Notes under the pieces: model-generated
Seen by the model: the letters and a program-made list of their open reading frames with translations, nothing else
Database searches by the model: none
What the model was told of the DNA's origin: nothing
Shown here: one piece after another, positions 1 through 10,162 of the stretch
Position numbering within the stretch: position 1 is the first letter of the stretch
How the letters are laid out: the number at the start of each line of letters is the position of its first letter
From: Chlorella sorokiniana
Lineage: Eukaryota > Chlorophyta > Trebouxiophyceae > Chlorellales > Chlorellaceae
NCBI GenBank assembly: GCA_025917655.1
Contig: CP084616.1
Span: 992,001-1,056,000 of the forward strand
Direction of reading: 5' to 3'
Length of the DNA stretch: 64,000 nt
Translations under genes and position numbers: made by a program

Positions 1-355
1 CATCCAATACCCGCCTGCAGCCGCAACGCATAAGGAAGTTGATTGCAGCGACAAACAGGCAGCCGTCCACTGGCGGCAGGCGGTCACCCCGCAAAACCCC
101 GACTGCATCTTCCCGATGGCACTGACATCCCTCACCAAATCCAAATACGTAGCCAAGAGCACCGCCGCTGAGGCCGGCCATGCAGCCCTGAATAGTGCAG
201 GGCGTGCTAAAGCTGGCTGTCGCGGCAACTTCGCGGGGAGCCTCTGGGGTGCTGCTGTCCATGCGCAAATCGAGCACAGCCTGCTCATTTGCTGCGGCAG
301 CGCCCGGGCTCGAAGAGCCAGCGGCTTGCTTAGTCTTCTTAGCCCCTTTGGCCAT
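1..355 (-). CDS. Tim17/Tim22/Tim23-family-like protein, 5' part only
   Basis: The ATG on the minus strand is at 355. Exon 1 reads on to about 136 and ends at a good donor (G|GTGAGG). It encodes a Lys/Ala-rich start (MAKGAKKTKQAAGSSSPG), an acidic linker, and then CTIQGCMAGLSGGALGYVFG, a Gly-rich first membrane helix of the kind seen in Tim17/22/23-type proteins. A possible second exon lies near 1-15 after a GGCTGCAG acceptor and would continue in phase as GGYWM. The rest lies outside the window. If correct, this is a small four-helix membrane protein of mitochondria or plastids (import channel or related carrier). The family call rests on one helix only, so it is tentative; the exon itself looks sound. 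Confidence 0.45.
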   Translation of the reverse strand, partial: MAKGAKKTKQAAGSSSPGAAAANEQAVLDLRMDSSTPEAPREVAATASFSTPCTIQGCMAGLSGGALGYVFGFGEGCQCHREDAVGVLRGDRLPPVDGCLFVAAINFLMRCGCRRVLD

Positions 356-856
356 CCTGGGAATTTGCAAGAACGAGAATACCGCAACGCTCCTAGCAGA
401 TGCTTCCGTTTGGGCAACAACGCACAAAGATGACAGCCTGCCACTTAGGTGGCGGCAGGTGGCAGCGGGGGCATGCAATTGCGTTCCCATTCCGGCCAGC
501 TCCATATTCTGGCACTTCAATTCAGCTGCTGCTGAGCACGGATCCACAGCGCTACGATGTACCGCTTCATGTATAGATGAATGCTCAGCTATGGTGCTCA
601 CGGCGTGACCGGTGGTGCCCACAGCATGACCGGGAAAAGCGTGCTCCACAGCAGCCACCACTGCCTGGCATTGATCAGTGTTGTGCAGCTACTGCCGACA
701 GGCAATAGAGGTGGGAGTTGTGTATGAATTGGGCCATGCTGAAGTTGCAAACAAATCAGATGCCCCTGTTGTTCCCGCAGGCAGATGCCGCTCTGACTAG
801 GTGCCGCCATCTGAACTCCTGTGGATGCAAGTGTCTGGCACCCTGGGTGACCGCGC
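356..856. promoter_or_regulatory. shared upstream region of two divergent genes
   Basis: No supported exon. The stretch separates the minus-strand Tim17-like gene from the plus-strand ligase-like gene, so it likely holds both promoters and perhaps a first non-coding or short coding exon of the ligase gene. I see no TATA box or known element that I would defend. Confidence 0.3.
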
Positions 857-3800
857 GTGCTGGATTTCCATTGCGCTGCGATTACTTTGGGCGACGCACC
901 AGGCGTCTGCATGGCTCCCTCCCTTCCGATTACTTTGGCGGGTTGGGCAAAGCAGCCCGTGGACAGCTTGTTGGCTGCCAACAATGGCGAGTGCATGCCG
1001 GAAGCCGCTGTAAAGGCCGCGCTGGAGCTGCACAAGGGCGCGGTGGCTCACACTCCTGCCTACCGCGCCTTCATCCGAGGCGGACGCGAGGCGCCGAGCG
1101 CGGGCGCGGATGCAGCAGCGCCCAGCGCGGGCGCGGATGCAGCAGCGCCGAGAGCGGACGCGGATTCAGCAGCCGTGCAGCCTTGTTCCTGCTGGGCTGA
1201 AGTTCCGTATGTCTCAAAGGAAGACTACTTCCAGCGATGGCCGCTTGAGGAGGTGGGTCGCCGCCCAGGCATGGACGCCAGAGTCGTCTTCAAGGTCTGG
1301 GCTCGCTCCGCAGCGCCTTGCCTCCCCCTCCCGCGTCCCCGCTGCGCAGAGGTGCATAGGTGGCAGCCTGGCGGCGGCAGATTTTGTGCACTGCTCCAGC
1401 GGCAGCAGCGGGCAGCCCACCCTGTGGGCCCGCAACACCTTTGATGAGCTGGCGGTGTGCTCCCGGTGGGGTGCTGCCTGCACCTGCCTGCCCCTGCCTG
1501 CACCACACCGAGCAGCGCTGCGGACGCATGTGCTGCACAGCCTTCGCGCTCCCGCAGCGGCCTCCGGTGGGCGGCTCAAGCAGACGCAGCGACTGTGTCG
1601 GCAGCCTGCCTGCTTCTGTGCAGGTTTGAGCAGGTGTTTTGGGACAGCTTTGAAGCGCACAGGCTCACCACGCTGACGGTGCGTCCGCTGGTTGCGGCCG
1701 CTGCTGCCTGCAAGCCGCACTCTCCCTAAATCAAGGGCTCCGCACATTTGCTCGCCGGCGCAACTTCCAGTGTTGCTGCTGCACTGCTGCCGCATGGGTA
1801 CGCACGCTCCCCCTCCCCCATACATCTCCATTTCCACCCCCATCCCCCCATCCAGCAGGTTGTTGCCTTCCCACTGGGCAGTTGGGTGGGGGCGTGTTAC
1901 CACGCTGTGCCTGCGCCACCTGACCGCCAAGGGCTACCGCATCACAACAGTGACCCCGGGTGAGGCGGCGGCGCTGGGAGCTGACGCTGGCACAGCGCGC
2001 ACAGCGTGCAATCATTGCGGCAGCCTCCCACCCGGCCTCCTCGCCTGGCTGCCCAGCCGGCGGCCCGCCCGCAGCTGCCTGCAGCCTGCGCGTGCGCTCG
2101 CTGCTGCCCCGCGCGCTCGGGCGCTGCCGCCGCCGCCGCCGGCCCCCTGGCAGGTGCTGTCGAGCTGCGGCTGGCTGGCTGGCCACGCTGCCCCGCCCTG
2201 CCTGCCCTGCAGGCAACCGCGTGGACGACATACTCGGCCTGGTGCGCTCCCTGGCGCCGCACTTCCAGCAGACGGTGCTGCTGGGCTACCCCCTTCCTCA
2301 AGGGCGTGGTGGATGCGGGTGCGGCTCTGGCAGCCGCGCGCCGCGCAGCGTGCCGCCCCATGCACGTCCCGCGCTGCCGCCAACGGCGGGTGTGCAAGCG
2401 CTGCAGCACCCCAAGCCTCTCCCCATGCTCCACCCGAGCACCAGCAGTTGTTCTGGCACTAGTTTCGACAGGCCACAACGTGTTGGAACTGCGCATCCTG
2501 CGCTCTGCCCAGCCTGCCGTCAGCCAGCCACAACTCAGCATAGATGGGACACAAACAGTTGCGTCCAAGGCAGACCGCCTCACCGCGCTGCCCCGCAGGC
2601 CTGGCGGCGGGGCTGCCCTGGAGGCAGCACCGGGTGCGGCTGTGCCTGGCGGGGGAGGTGTTCAGCGAGGAGTGGCGCAGCCTGATGGCGGCCAGGTGGG
2701 CCGGCGTGCATGCCGGGCGCGCCCCGCCCGGCAGCATGACGGCCTGCAGGGGGCAGGCTTGGAAGCAGCCGACAGCAGTCATGCGCGGGGACCCTGCACA
2801 GGGCACGCCGCCTGCCCATCATGCGCCTGGCGCGCCCGGCAGCCCCCAAGCCTGCCTGCACCACGGCTGGTGGTTGGCTGCAGGCTGGGCCTGCGGGACG
2901 TGCTGCGGGACGTGGTCAGCCTGTACGGGACCGCAGACGCCGGGGTCATCGCCACTGAGACGCCCCTCAGGCGAGGCAGGCGGCCCCCTGGTCTGCTGGC
3001 CCCTGAGTCTCGCCCTCAGCCGCAGGCCGAATTGGAAAGCAGCCCACCAGCCCTGCCTGGAGCAGCCACCCACACCCTCCGCCTCTGCAACACCCCTGGA
3101 AACGCCTTGCTTGCCAGCCGCCGCCGCCGCCGCACACCAAACTCCTGCCCCCACAAAACACACACACACACACATGCATGCATACGCTCAAAGTCTCACA
3201 CTCGTCCCAACGCCCAATGCAGCGTGGCCATCCGTCGCTGGCTGGCGGCGGCCCCGCGCGCGGCGCGCGAGCTGTTTGGCGCGGAGCGGCTGCCCAGCCT
3301 GCTGCAGTATGACCCCTTCTCCCGCCTGCTGGAGCGCCACCCCGGAGACGGCAGCCTGGTGGTCAGCTCTGTGGGAACTCCGCACACCGCAGCGCCGCTC
3401 CTGCGCTACCGGATCGGCGACGCCGGGGGCTGGTCTCTTACGACGGTGGGCCCGCCTGGCCTTGCTTCTGCTGTCCTTGCTCCAGCTTCCCTGCCTGCCG
3501 TGCTGGCTTGCTTGTGCCTTCGGCTGGCTGTACTTGCTGCTGGTGCCTGCGCCGCCCGGGCCGCAGACCTTGCGTGCTGACGGCTTGCAGCTCGCCGCGC
3601 TCCCCATACGCCAAAGAGGGAGCAGAACTGAGCCTGTCCAGTTGCGCTGGCTTGCCCCCGGCGTGATGCAGACATGCTGGCGTTTGTGCAGGAGCGCGGC
3701 TTTGTGATGCCGCCTGGGCTGCAGCCGAGGCGACTGCCCTTTGTTTGGGTGTTTGGGCGGTGAGGAGGCACACCTGTCGGCTTGCCGCCACACCAGCTGC

Positions 3801-4485
3801 CCTTGCCTGCCCCCATGCGGGGAGGGCCCAGCCCTGGCCCAAACCCTGGCCGCGCTGCGCTGCGGCGGCTGCCCTTGCACACATGCTTCCCTCCTTGCTG
3901 CGAGCGCCTTGTTGCGAACACACCCTCCACGCATGCCTCTCCACCCTCCGTAGGTCGTTCTGGGCTGTGTCTGTGTACGGAGCCAACGTGTATGTGGAGA
4001 ACGTAATGAGCGGGCTGGAGCAGCCGGAACTGGCGCAGCACACCAGCGGTGCGAGGGGCGGCGGCCGGCCGTGCGGCTGCCGAGACGCTCCTGCCTGAGG
4101 CCTGCTTGTTTGCTGGTCCGGGCGCACACGCAGACACCCCCCGCAGCCGCCCCTGCTTGCTGCACGCGAAAAGCTGCGCTTCAGAGCACCCACCCCCAGC
4201 CCTCTCCCTTTGGCGCCTCCAGGCAAGTTTGTGCTGTTTGTGGAGGAGGGCGCCGACCTGGAGCGGCGGCTGGGGGTGCGCGTGGAGCTGGCGCCAGGGG
4301 TGGCCGCAGGCGACGAGCTGGCGCAGCGCGTGCAGAGCGTGCTGCTGCGCGAGCTGCGCCGCCTCAACAGCGAGTACGGCGCGTACGTGCCGCCTGAATG
4401 GCAGCCGCCACGCGTGCACCTGCACCCCCACGGCGACCCCGCCTGGTTTCCGCCTGGCGTGAAGCACCGCTGGGTGGCCCCGTGA
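857..4485 (+). CDS. phenylacetate-CoA-ligase-like adenylate-forming enzyme
   Basis: About ten exons can be followed on the plus strand. Early exons give PYVSKEDYFQRWPLEEV, then the Ser/Gly/Thr-rich ATP-binding motif CSSGSSGQPT near 1385, which is the P-loop of ANL enzymes. Later exons give CLAGEVFSEEWRSL (2650), VVSLYGTADAGVIATE (2915), and LLRYRIGDAGG (3400), which matches the adenylate-binding YRxGD core. The last exon (4224-4485) holds an ACT-like, PaaK-type C-terminal end. Such enzymes activate an organic acid with ATP, often passing it to CoA; the substrate here is unknown. ATG choices are 857 or, in the same frame, 911; an earlier exon is possible. A 9-residue Ala-rich repeat sits between the N-terminal helix and the core. 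The family is typical of bacteria, so transfer in the deep past is possible but not shown. Confidence 0.72.
1091..1171 (+). repeat. 27-bp coding repeat, three copies
   Basis: Three 27-bp units lie at 1091-1117, 1118-1144 and 1145-1171. In the ligase frame each encodes a 9-residue unit close to APSAGADAA. The third copy has changed at several bases. The insert lies in a loop upstream of the adenylation motif and likely has no catalytic part. Confidence 0.85.
3155..3176. repeat. CA dinucleotide run in intron
   Basis: An (AC)n run of about 20 bases sits in an intron of the ligase-like gene, upstream of the exon starting near 3222. Similar CA or C-rich runs recur in other introns of the window. 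Confidence 0.8.
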
Positions 4486-5448
4486 GGTGCGCTCAGCAGA
4501 GCAGGCGGGTGGCGACGACGGCAGCGGCGGTCGCGGCACGCTGGGGTCATGCTTGTGCACGGCAGACGACAGCTCAGCAAGCGACAGCAACACCCAACAG
4601 CTCAGCATGTAGGTGCGGCCACATCAGCCAAAGGCGTCTCTGGTCGGGCGCTGCCTGCCGCTCCGCAAGCACACCGCCCATCGCCTGCTCTGCAACTAGG
4701 GCCTGAGCGGTCAGGGTGGCCGAAGCATGTCCTGATGCTTCTAATTTTGATACGATCGCTTTCTTACTGCTGATAAAGGCACGACGGCCTTGTATTCGGC
4801 CCAAGTTTCGATCAATCGCAGTGCCCCCATCGCACTGCCAGCAGGGCGCTCTCCTGCCTTCCTCAGACTTAGCAATCCTGCCCTTGTCTCTTCACGTTAT
4901 TGCGGGGCCCTGTGGATTGGGCAATAGACAGCTTACCGAACTGCCCCTCGTCTCGCTGCTTTCAAGAGAGGTGAGGCCACATGTGGGCTAGCCGGGCTGC
5001 CGGCAGCCTGGCAAGCCTGTCAGCCAGTGCCTGTCGGTCCACTGCGACGGGGGACTAGCCAGACAGGGCAGCGCTTGGCGGAGCAAGCGGCGCCCAAATA
5101 GCTTGAAGGGCGCAGTCGCACACACGGCTGCGTAGCAGCGTGGCAGTGCCATGGTGGCCGGAGACACGCCTGACGGCAGCCGATCACGCCGCAATCGAGG
5201 CCCTCCGGCGTTCCTCACATGAAGCGCCCTTCTCCCTGTGCCCTGCTTGCTGCAGCACTTCGGGGCGAGAGAACGACCAATCGCTCAGCGGAGCAGCGTG
5301 CGGACAAGCCAGGTTGCACCATGTTGGGAGCTCCAGCCAGGTGAGACCGATCAGAAATCGCTGTGCGGTCACGGCCCCAGGACCACCCACTGCTTGCGAC
5401 ACGCTAATACGATTGCACTGGATGATGTCGAGCTGCAGGCAGCGTCGC
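4486..5448. other. intergenic: 3' UTR of ligase gene and promoter of MOS1-like gene
   Basis: Two plus-strand genes flank this stretch. It is less GC-rich than the genes, above all at 4730-4920. Short open frames exist but none has coding bias or a recognisable domain. It should hold the 3' UTR of the upstream gene and the promoter and 5' UTR of the next one. Confidence 0.4.
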
Positions 5449-8400
5449 ATGGTCTCGCTTGGCAAGGTGTCCGCCCCCAAGCCCCTCAACTTGCCCAGCC
5501 AGAAGTGAGGAGCCTGTTCACGCTGTTCACAGGCCATACACATTCCTCCTGCACGCGCTTGGCGCCAGCTTAGCGGAGCCCCTTGTGCCGGCTCTGCCGC
5601 CGCCGCTGCCGCAGCCGCGCCGCTGGCAAGTCCTGGTGTCCCTGTTCGATTCTGGCTGCGGCTGATGGTGTGCTGCAGGAAGGAGAACAATGGCAATGAT
5701 CCCACCGTGAACCTGATCAGCAAGGGCAGCGGCTGGGGCACCGGCAATGGCGCGGCGGCCGACGACGCCGCGACCGCTGCCAAGCAGCCCGAGCGCGCCA
5801 TCCCCGCGCAGCCGGCCCCGGCTTGGGGCGGCGCAGGCCTGCCTGAGGAGCGCAAGAAGCAGGTGGGTGCTTGCAGCGTTGGACAGGGATGCGCGTAAGC
5901 GATGGCTTGCTGGACTTGCTGTGCAGGTGCCAGCAGCGATACATTTGCAGCTGACGGGTCATGCCTGAATGGTGCTTGACGGTGGATGAATGCTTGGCTG
6001 TGGGGATGCAGCTGGAGATGGCCAGCCAGCGGGAGTTCCCAATGCTGGGCGAGCATGGCCCCGCCCCGAGGCGCGCCCGGCGCCTACGACGACGAGCGCT
6101 TTGACCCGCGCCGCCGCCCGTGGGATGCTGACGAACGCAGCTACGCAGGTGCGGCCTGCTCGGCTGAGCTGCTGTGGCTGCTGCCGCGGGGTCGGCATGT
6201 TGCACAAGATAGCAGACAGCCCTGGGCGACAGCAGACAGACCTGGGCTTGCTTCTGGGGCCGCCAGCCGCTCCACTCCCGACTGTTGCCCTGCCCTGGTG
6301 TCTTCAAGGATGCTTCTCACATGCAGGCCCGCCCGACGACGGACCATACCGGGGCCGGTACCACGAGCATGAGCGGTACGAGCGGTACGACCGACCCCGT
6401 ACGACCGCCACTACGAGCGCCATTACGACGGGCCGCCAGGTGAGCTGCCTGGCGCCGCCACTCACAGCTCGCTGCAATCTTGCCTTGAGCCTCCCTGGCA
6501 TGGCTGCCCCTTGCACATTCTGGTGCGAGCGGGAAGGGCTTACGCGGCTCTCTGCCTGCAGGTCCGTACGAGCGGGAGCGGTACGAGCGGTACGGGCCGC
6601 CGCCCCACGAGCGCGACAGGTGCCCGGCCGCTGGCGTGCCCTGCCAGCCACGCGGCGTGCCCTGCAGGCCTGCCTTTTGGCCACGGCAAGCAGTGCTCTT
6701 GCTCCTCACACGCCGCACGCATGCTCTCTCCTGTGGCTGCTGCGCAGGTACGGCCCGCCCCGCCACTACCGGCCCCACGGCGAGTACGACGGCGCTGGGC
6801 CGCCGCCGCCACGCAGGTGTGCGCCGGCACCAGCCCAGTGCCGCTGCGGCGGCGCCCGTCTTCTGACATGGCTGGATACGGTGGCGTGCAACCTGCATGC
6901 TGCCAGGCTATCTTTACCCAGGCCCAGCAGCTGGGAGGGAGCTGCCACCTGGCATGCACGCTGCTGTGCAAGGGAGTGAGGCCCTTGGCTTGCGCCCCCC
7001 TCCCCCTTCTTTCGCCAGCAGGGGTTACTACGATGGGCCCCCGGATGAGCGTGAGTTCTCGCACCGTCACCCATACGAGAGGGAGGGGCCGTACCACAGG
7101 TGTGTGGTGTTGGCTGCTGGTGTGGAGCAAGGGTGGGGTGGGGCGGAAGGGGATCGTCGGGGCATGGCCAGGCAGCTGCCCCGCCGTGGCACCCGCTTGG
7201 CTGGCTGCGCAGGTGCGCTGGCTCTCCACCAACCGCTGCGGCTCTGTTTGTGCCCGTGGTACTTGCAGGGGCCCGCCCCGCCGCGCGGCTATGCGCCTCG
7301 CGACGACCGCGAGTGGGAGCACCGCCGCGCCCGCCCAACGGCGCCCCCAGCGGGCCGCTGGACGCGCCGTACGCAGCGCGGCCTCCGCCCCCGCCGCCCC
7401 CGCGGCGGCAGCAGCCCACGGAGGGCGGCGGCGCGGCGCCGCCGCTGGAGCGCAGCGCCAGCCTGGCCAGCAACGCCTCCACGCAGCAGAGCGACAGCAC
7501 CCTGGCCAGCTCTCGGCTGGCCACGCTGGGCAGCTCCATGCCGCGCAGCGAGCCGGGCAGCCTGGCAGATGCGATGGAGCAGCAGCAGCGCGCCGCGCTG
7601 GAGCGTGCGGCGGAGGCGGCGGCGGCAGCCGACGGCGCTGCGGCGCCCGCGCCCGCGCCGGGCGCGGGCAGCCCCGCGCGCAGCCCGCGCGCGCAGCCCA
7701 CACGCATCTTGAAGCGCGAGGCCACGCCGCCGCAGCACCCGGGCAGGCCGGTGGCTGAGGGCGCCAACGGCGTCGCGCAGCCGCACCTTGGGCCGCGGCA
7801 CGCGGCGCAGCAGGCGCAGCAGGCGCAGCGTGCAGGCCAGGCCACAGACAACCTGCCCTCCGAGGCCTCGCTGATGGACCACCTGTCGCTGCCGCGGCAG
7901 CCGCACGCGCTGGGCGTGCCCGCCGCCGCCGTGCAGCATGCCGCGCCGCTGTCCCACCCGGCGCCGCCCGGCGGCATCGCGCCCGGCGTGCCGCTGCGGG
8001 GCGTGGGCCCTGCCCAGCCCCACCCCCACCCCCACCTGCAGCAGCAGCCGGCCAGCCTGGCGCCCGGCTTCCTCAGCCCCGCAGTGCATGCCGGCCTGCA
8101 CCCCTCGTCCCAGCAGGCTGCGGGCGGGGGCGGGGGCGCTGCTGCCGGCCGCCACCCTGCCGCTCATGACATTTGGGCCGGGGCCGCAGCAGGCGGTACT
8201 GCCCGGCGGCCCCGCGGCGCTGCCAGCGCACTACGCCCAGCCTGCGGTGGCCGCCGCGCCAGCCGCCGGCCAGGTGCTCCAGTTTGGCGCGGTGCAGCTG
8301 CCCAGCACCATCGACGGCAGCGTGGAGGCCGAGGCGGCGGCGCCGCCCGACGGCGCGTCTGCGGCGGAGGCGCAGGCCGCCTACATGCGTCAGAAGGCGG

Positions 8401-9608
8401 AGCAGCGGCGCCAGCTGCAGCAGCAGCAGCACCAGCAGCAGCACCAACACCAACACCAGCAGCAGCAGCTAGGGGTGAGCCGCCTTCGCTCTGCCATATA
8501 CATGCATGTTCGCCAGGGGCGCAGCCAGTCGAGGTCATGCATGCGGGTCGGGCGTTGCTAGCTGGGCGGGGGTGCACCGCGCTGCTGCCTCACGCCAGCC
8601 TGCCTCCACTCCCCTGCAGGCCCAGCGCCGGCAAGGCCGCGGCGGACCCCCCAGCCCTCCTCGCAGGCCCCGCCCCCCCCCGCCGGCGCGCGGCGGCACC
8701 CAGCCAGGCAGCAAGCCGGGCCGCTTCCAGGGTCAGGGGAGGGCGCCGCTGCGGGCCGGCCCCCGCGGGGGGCAACAAGGGCAAAGCCGGCGCGCCCCCT
8801 CCTGTGCCGTTGCCGCCAGCCGCGTCGCCGTCCCAGGCAGCCAGCGAGGGCGACGGCAGCGCCCCGCCTCGGAGCAGGGCGCCAAGCCCAAGCGCAGCCG
8901 CGGCGGGCGCAAACACAAGGGGCCCAAGGAGGCGGCCGCGGCTGCGGGCGACGGCGGGGTGGCCGCCGCCCCCACGCCTGCGGCCGCGCAGGCCGCTGCC
9001 GTCGGCGGCCGGCGGGCCGTGCTGGTGGTGACCAAGCGCAAGCCGCCTGCCGGCGGCGCTGAGGGCGGCTCTGCAGCGCCGCCCGAAGCAGCAGCAGCGT
9101 CCAGTCCGCCCCCAGGCCTGGGCAGGCAGGGCGGCAAGGGCGCTCCGCCGGGCCTCAGCAAGGGGGTGGCGGCGCTGAAGGCGGCGTGCCCACGGCGACG
9201 GCAGCCGGCGGGGCCCCCCAGCGTCGTCCTCGCAGGGCGCCAGCACAGCACCAGCCGCTGGGGCCGGTGGCGCCAGCAAGCGCAAGCCGCGCGGCAGCCG
9301 TGGCAAGGGCGGCAAGGGCGGCGCGGCGTCCCCAGCTGCGGGCGGCGACTTGGCGGAGGCGGCAGCGCTCACCAGCAAAACCGCCAGTGAGAGCCACGGC
9401 AAGGCCAACGGCGTGGCCGCCGCCGGTGACAGCGCCGAGGGCGGCGACGCCCCCGCCGCCACCGGCAAGGGGCGCGGGCGTGGGCGCAGCGCCGCGGCGG
9501 CGGCGGGGCGGCCGCGGCGGCGTCGGCGGCCGCCTCAGTGCGCAGGCGCTGGCGGCTGCCACCGGCCAGCTGGGCCAGCCTGGCGGCGAGCAGCCGGCAG
9601 CACCTTGA
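5449..9608 (+). CDS. BAT2_N / MOS1-like (PRRC2-type) protein with long disordered tail
   Basis: Exon 1 (5449-5504) reads MVSLGKVSAPKPLNLPSQ and ends in phase at AA|GTGAGG. Exon 2 (5679-5862) continues KENNGNDPTVNLISKGSGWG. Together they match the BAT2 N-terminal signature shared by plant MODIFIER OF SNC1 and animal PRRC2 proteins (LGK..x..P.NLPS, then N.G.DP.V.+V.KG..WG). A third block, SQREFPMLG (6020), fits the short aromatic motif that follows in the family. After that come Tyr/Arg/Glu-rich segments (ERYERYGPP type), an Ala/Pro/Gln-rich stretch with poly-Gln near 8410-8470, a basic RGGRKHKG patch near 8905, and RG-rich ends. Family members act in mRNA regulation and, for MOS1, in immune-gene expression; the algal role is unknown. 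The frame changes near 6056 and several times after 8700 without a clear intron, so the tail may hold assembly indels. Stop at 9608 is the most likely of several frames. Confidence 0.6.
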
Positions 9609-10162
9609 TCAGCCAAACCCCGCGCCCAGCCTCCCATGAGCTCGACCCCAAGCTTCACGGGCAGCAAGCCTCTGCTGCGGCTGCGATGCCAGCCTGCGCG
9701 AGTTGCTCCCAGCTCCAGCGCGGCCTCCCTCCACTCCCAACCCCGCTCGCAACACCAGCACTCCCCCTGTACCGTGTGTTTCATGTGTTTGAGAGCTGCT
9801 TGCCGAGGTGCGGGAGGAGCGCCGCCGCCACAGTTTTCTGGGCACCCGCCGTTTTTCCTGCCCGTCCCTGCTTGCCTGGCGCCCGGCCTGCCTGGTTCCC
9901 TCTGGCTGAGCCCCTGCCACTTGTCCCTTGTAAACGCGCCACGAGCCGGCGGCGTTTTGAGCGCAGGCGGCACAGCAGTTACCGGCGGGAGTGTAGGTTC
10001 TGTGGGCAGGCGGTGCATGGAGGGGCGGGGGACAGGGCCTGGAAGGGCGCCAGGCAGGGTGGCAGTGCGGCAACAGTTGCGGTCGCCGGGCACGGGCGCA
10101 GCGCGGGAGCGCCGGCAGGTACGCGCGGGCAGGCAGGCGGGCGGGGGGCGGCGTGCGGCGCG
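9609..10162. other. convergent 3' region between MOS1-like gene and LST8
   Basis: The two genes converge here, so the stretch should hold both 3' UTRs and polyadenylation sites. Open frames on either strand lack domain signals. I see no other feature. Confidence 0.4.

Noticed and set aside
598-1051. Minus-strand open frames across the start of the ligase gene
   Set aside because: They mirror the plus-strand exon with enzyme-like text and have no domain of their own.
1731-3191. Long minus-strand open frames opposite the ligase gene
   Set aside because: No conserved text; explained by high GC and codon bias on the other strand.
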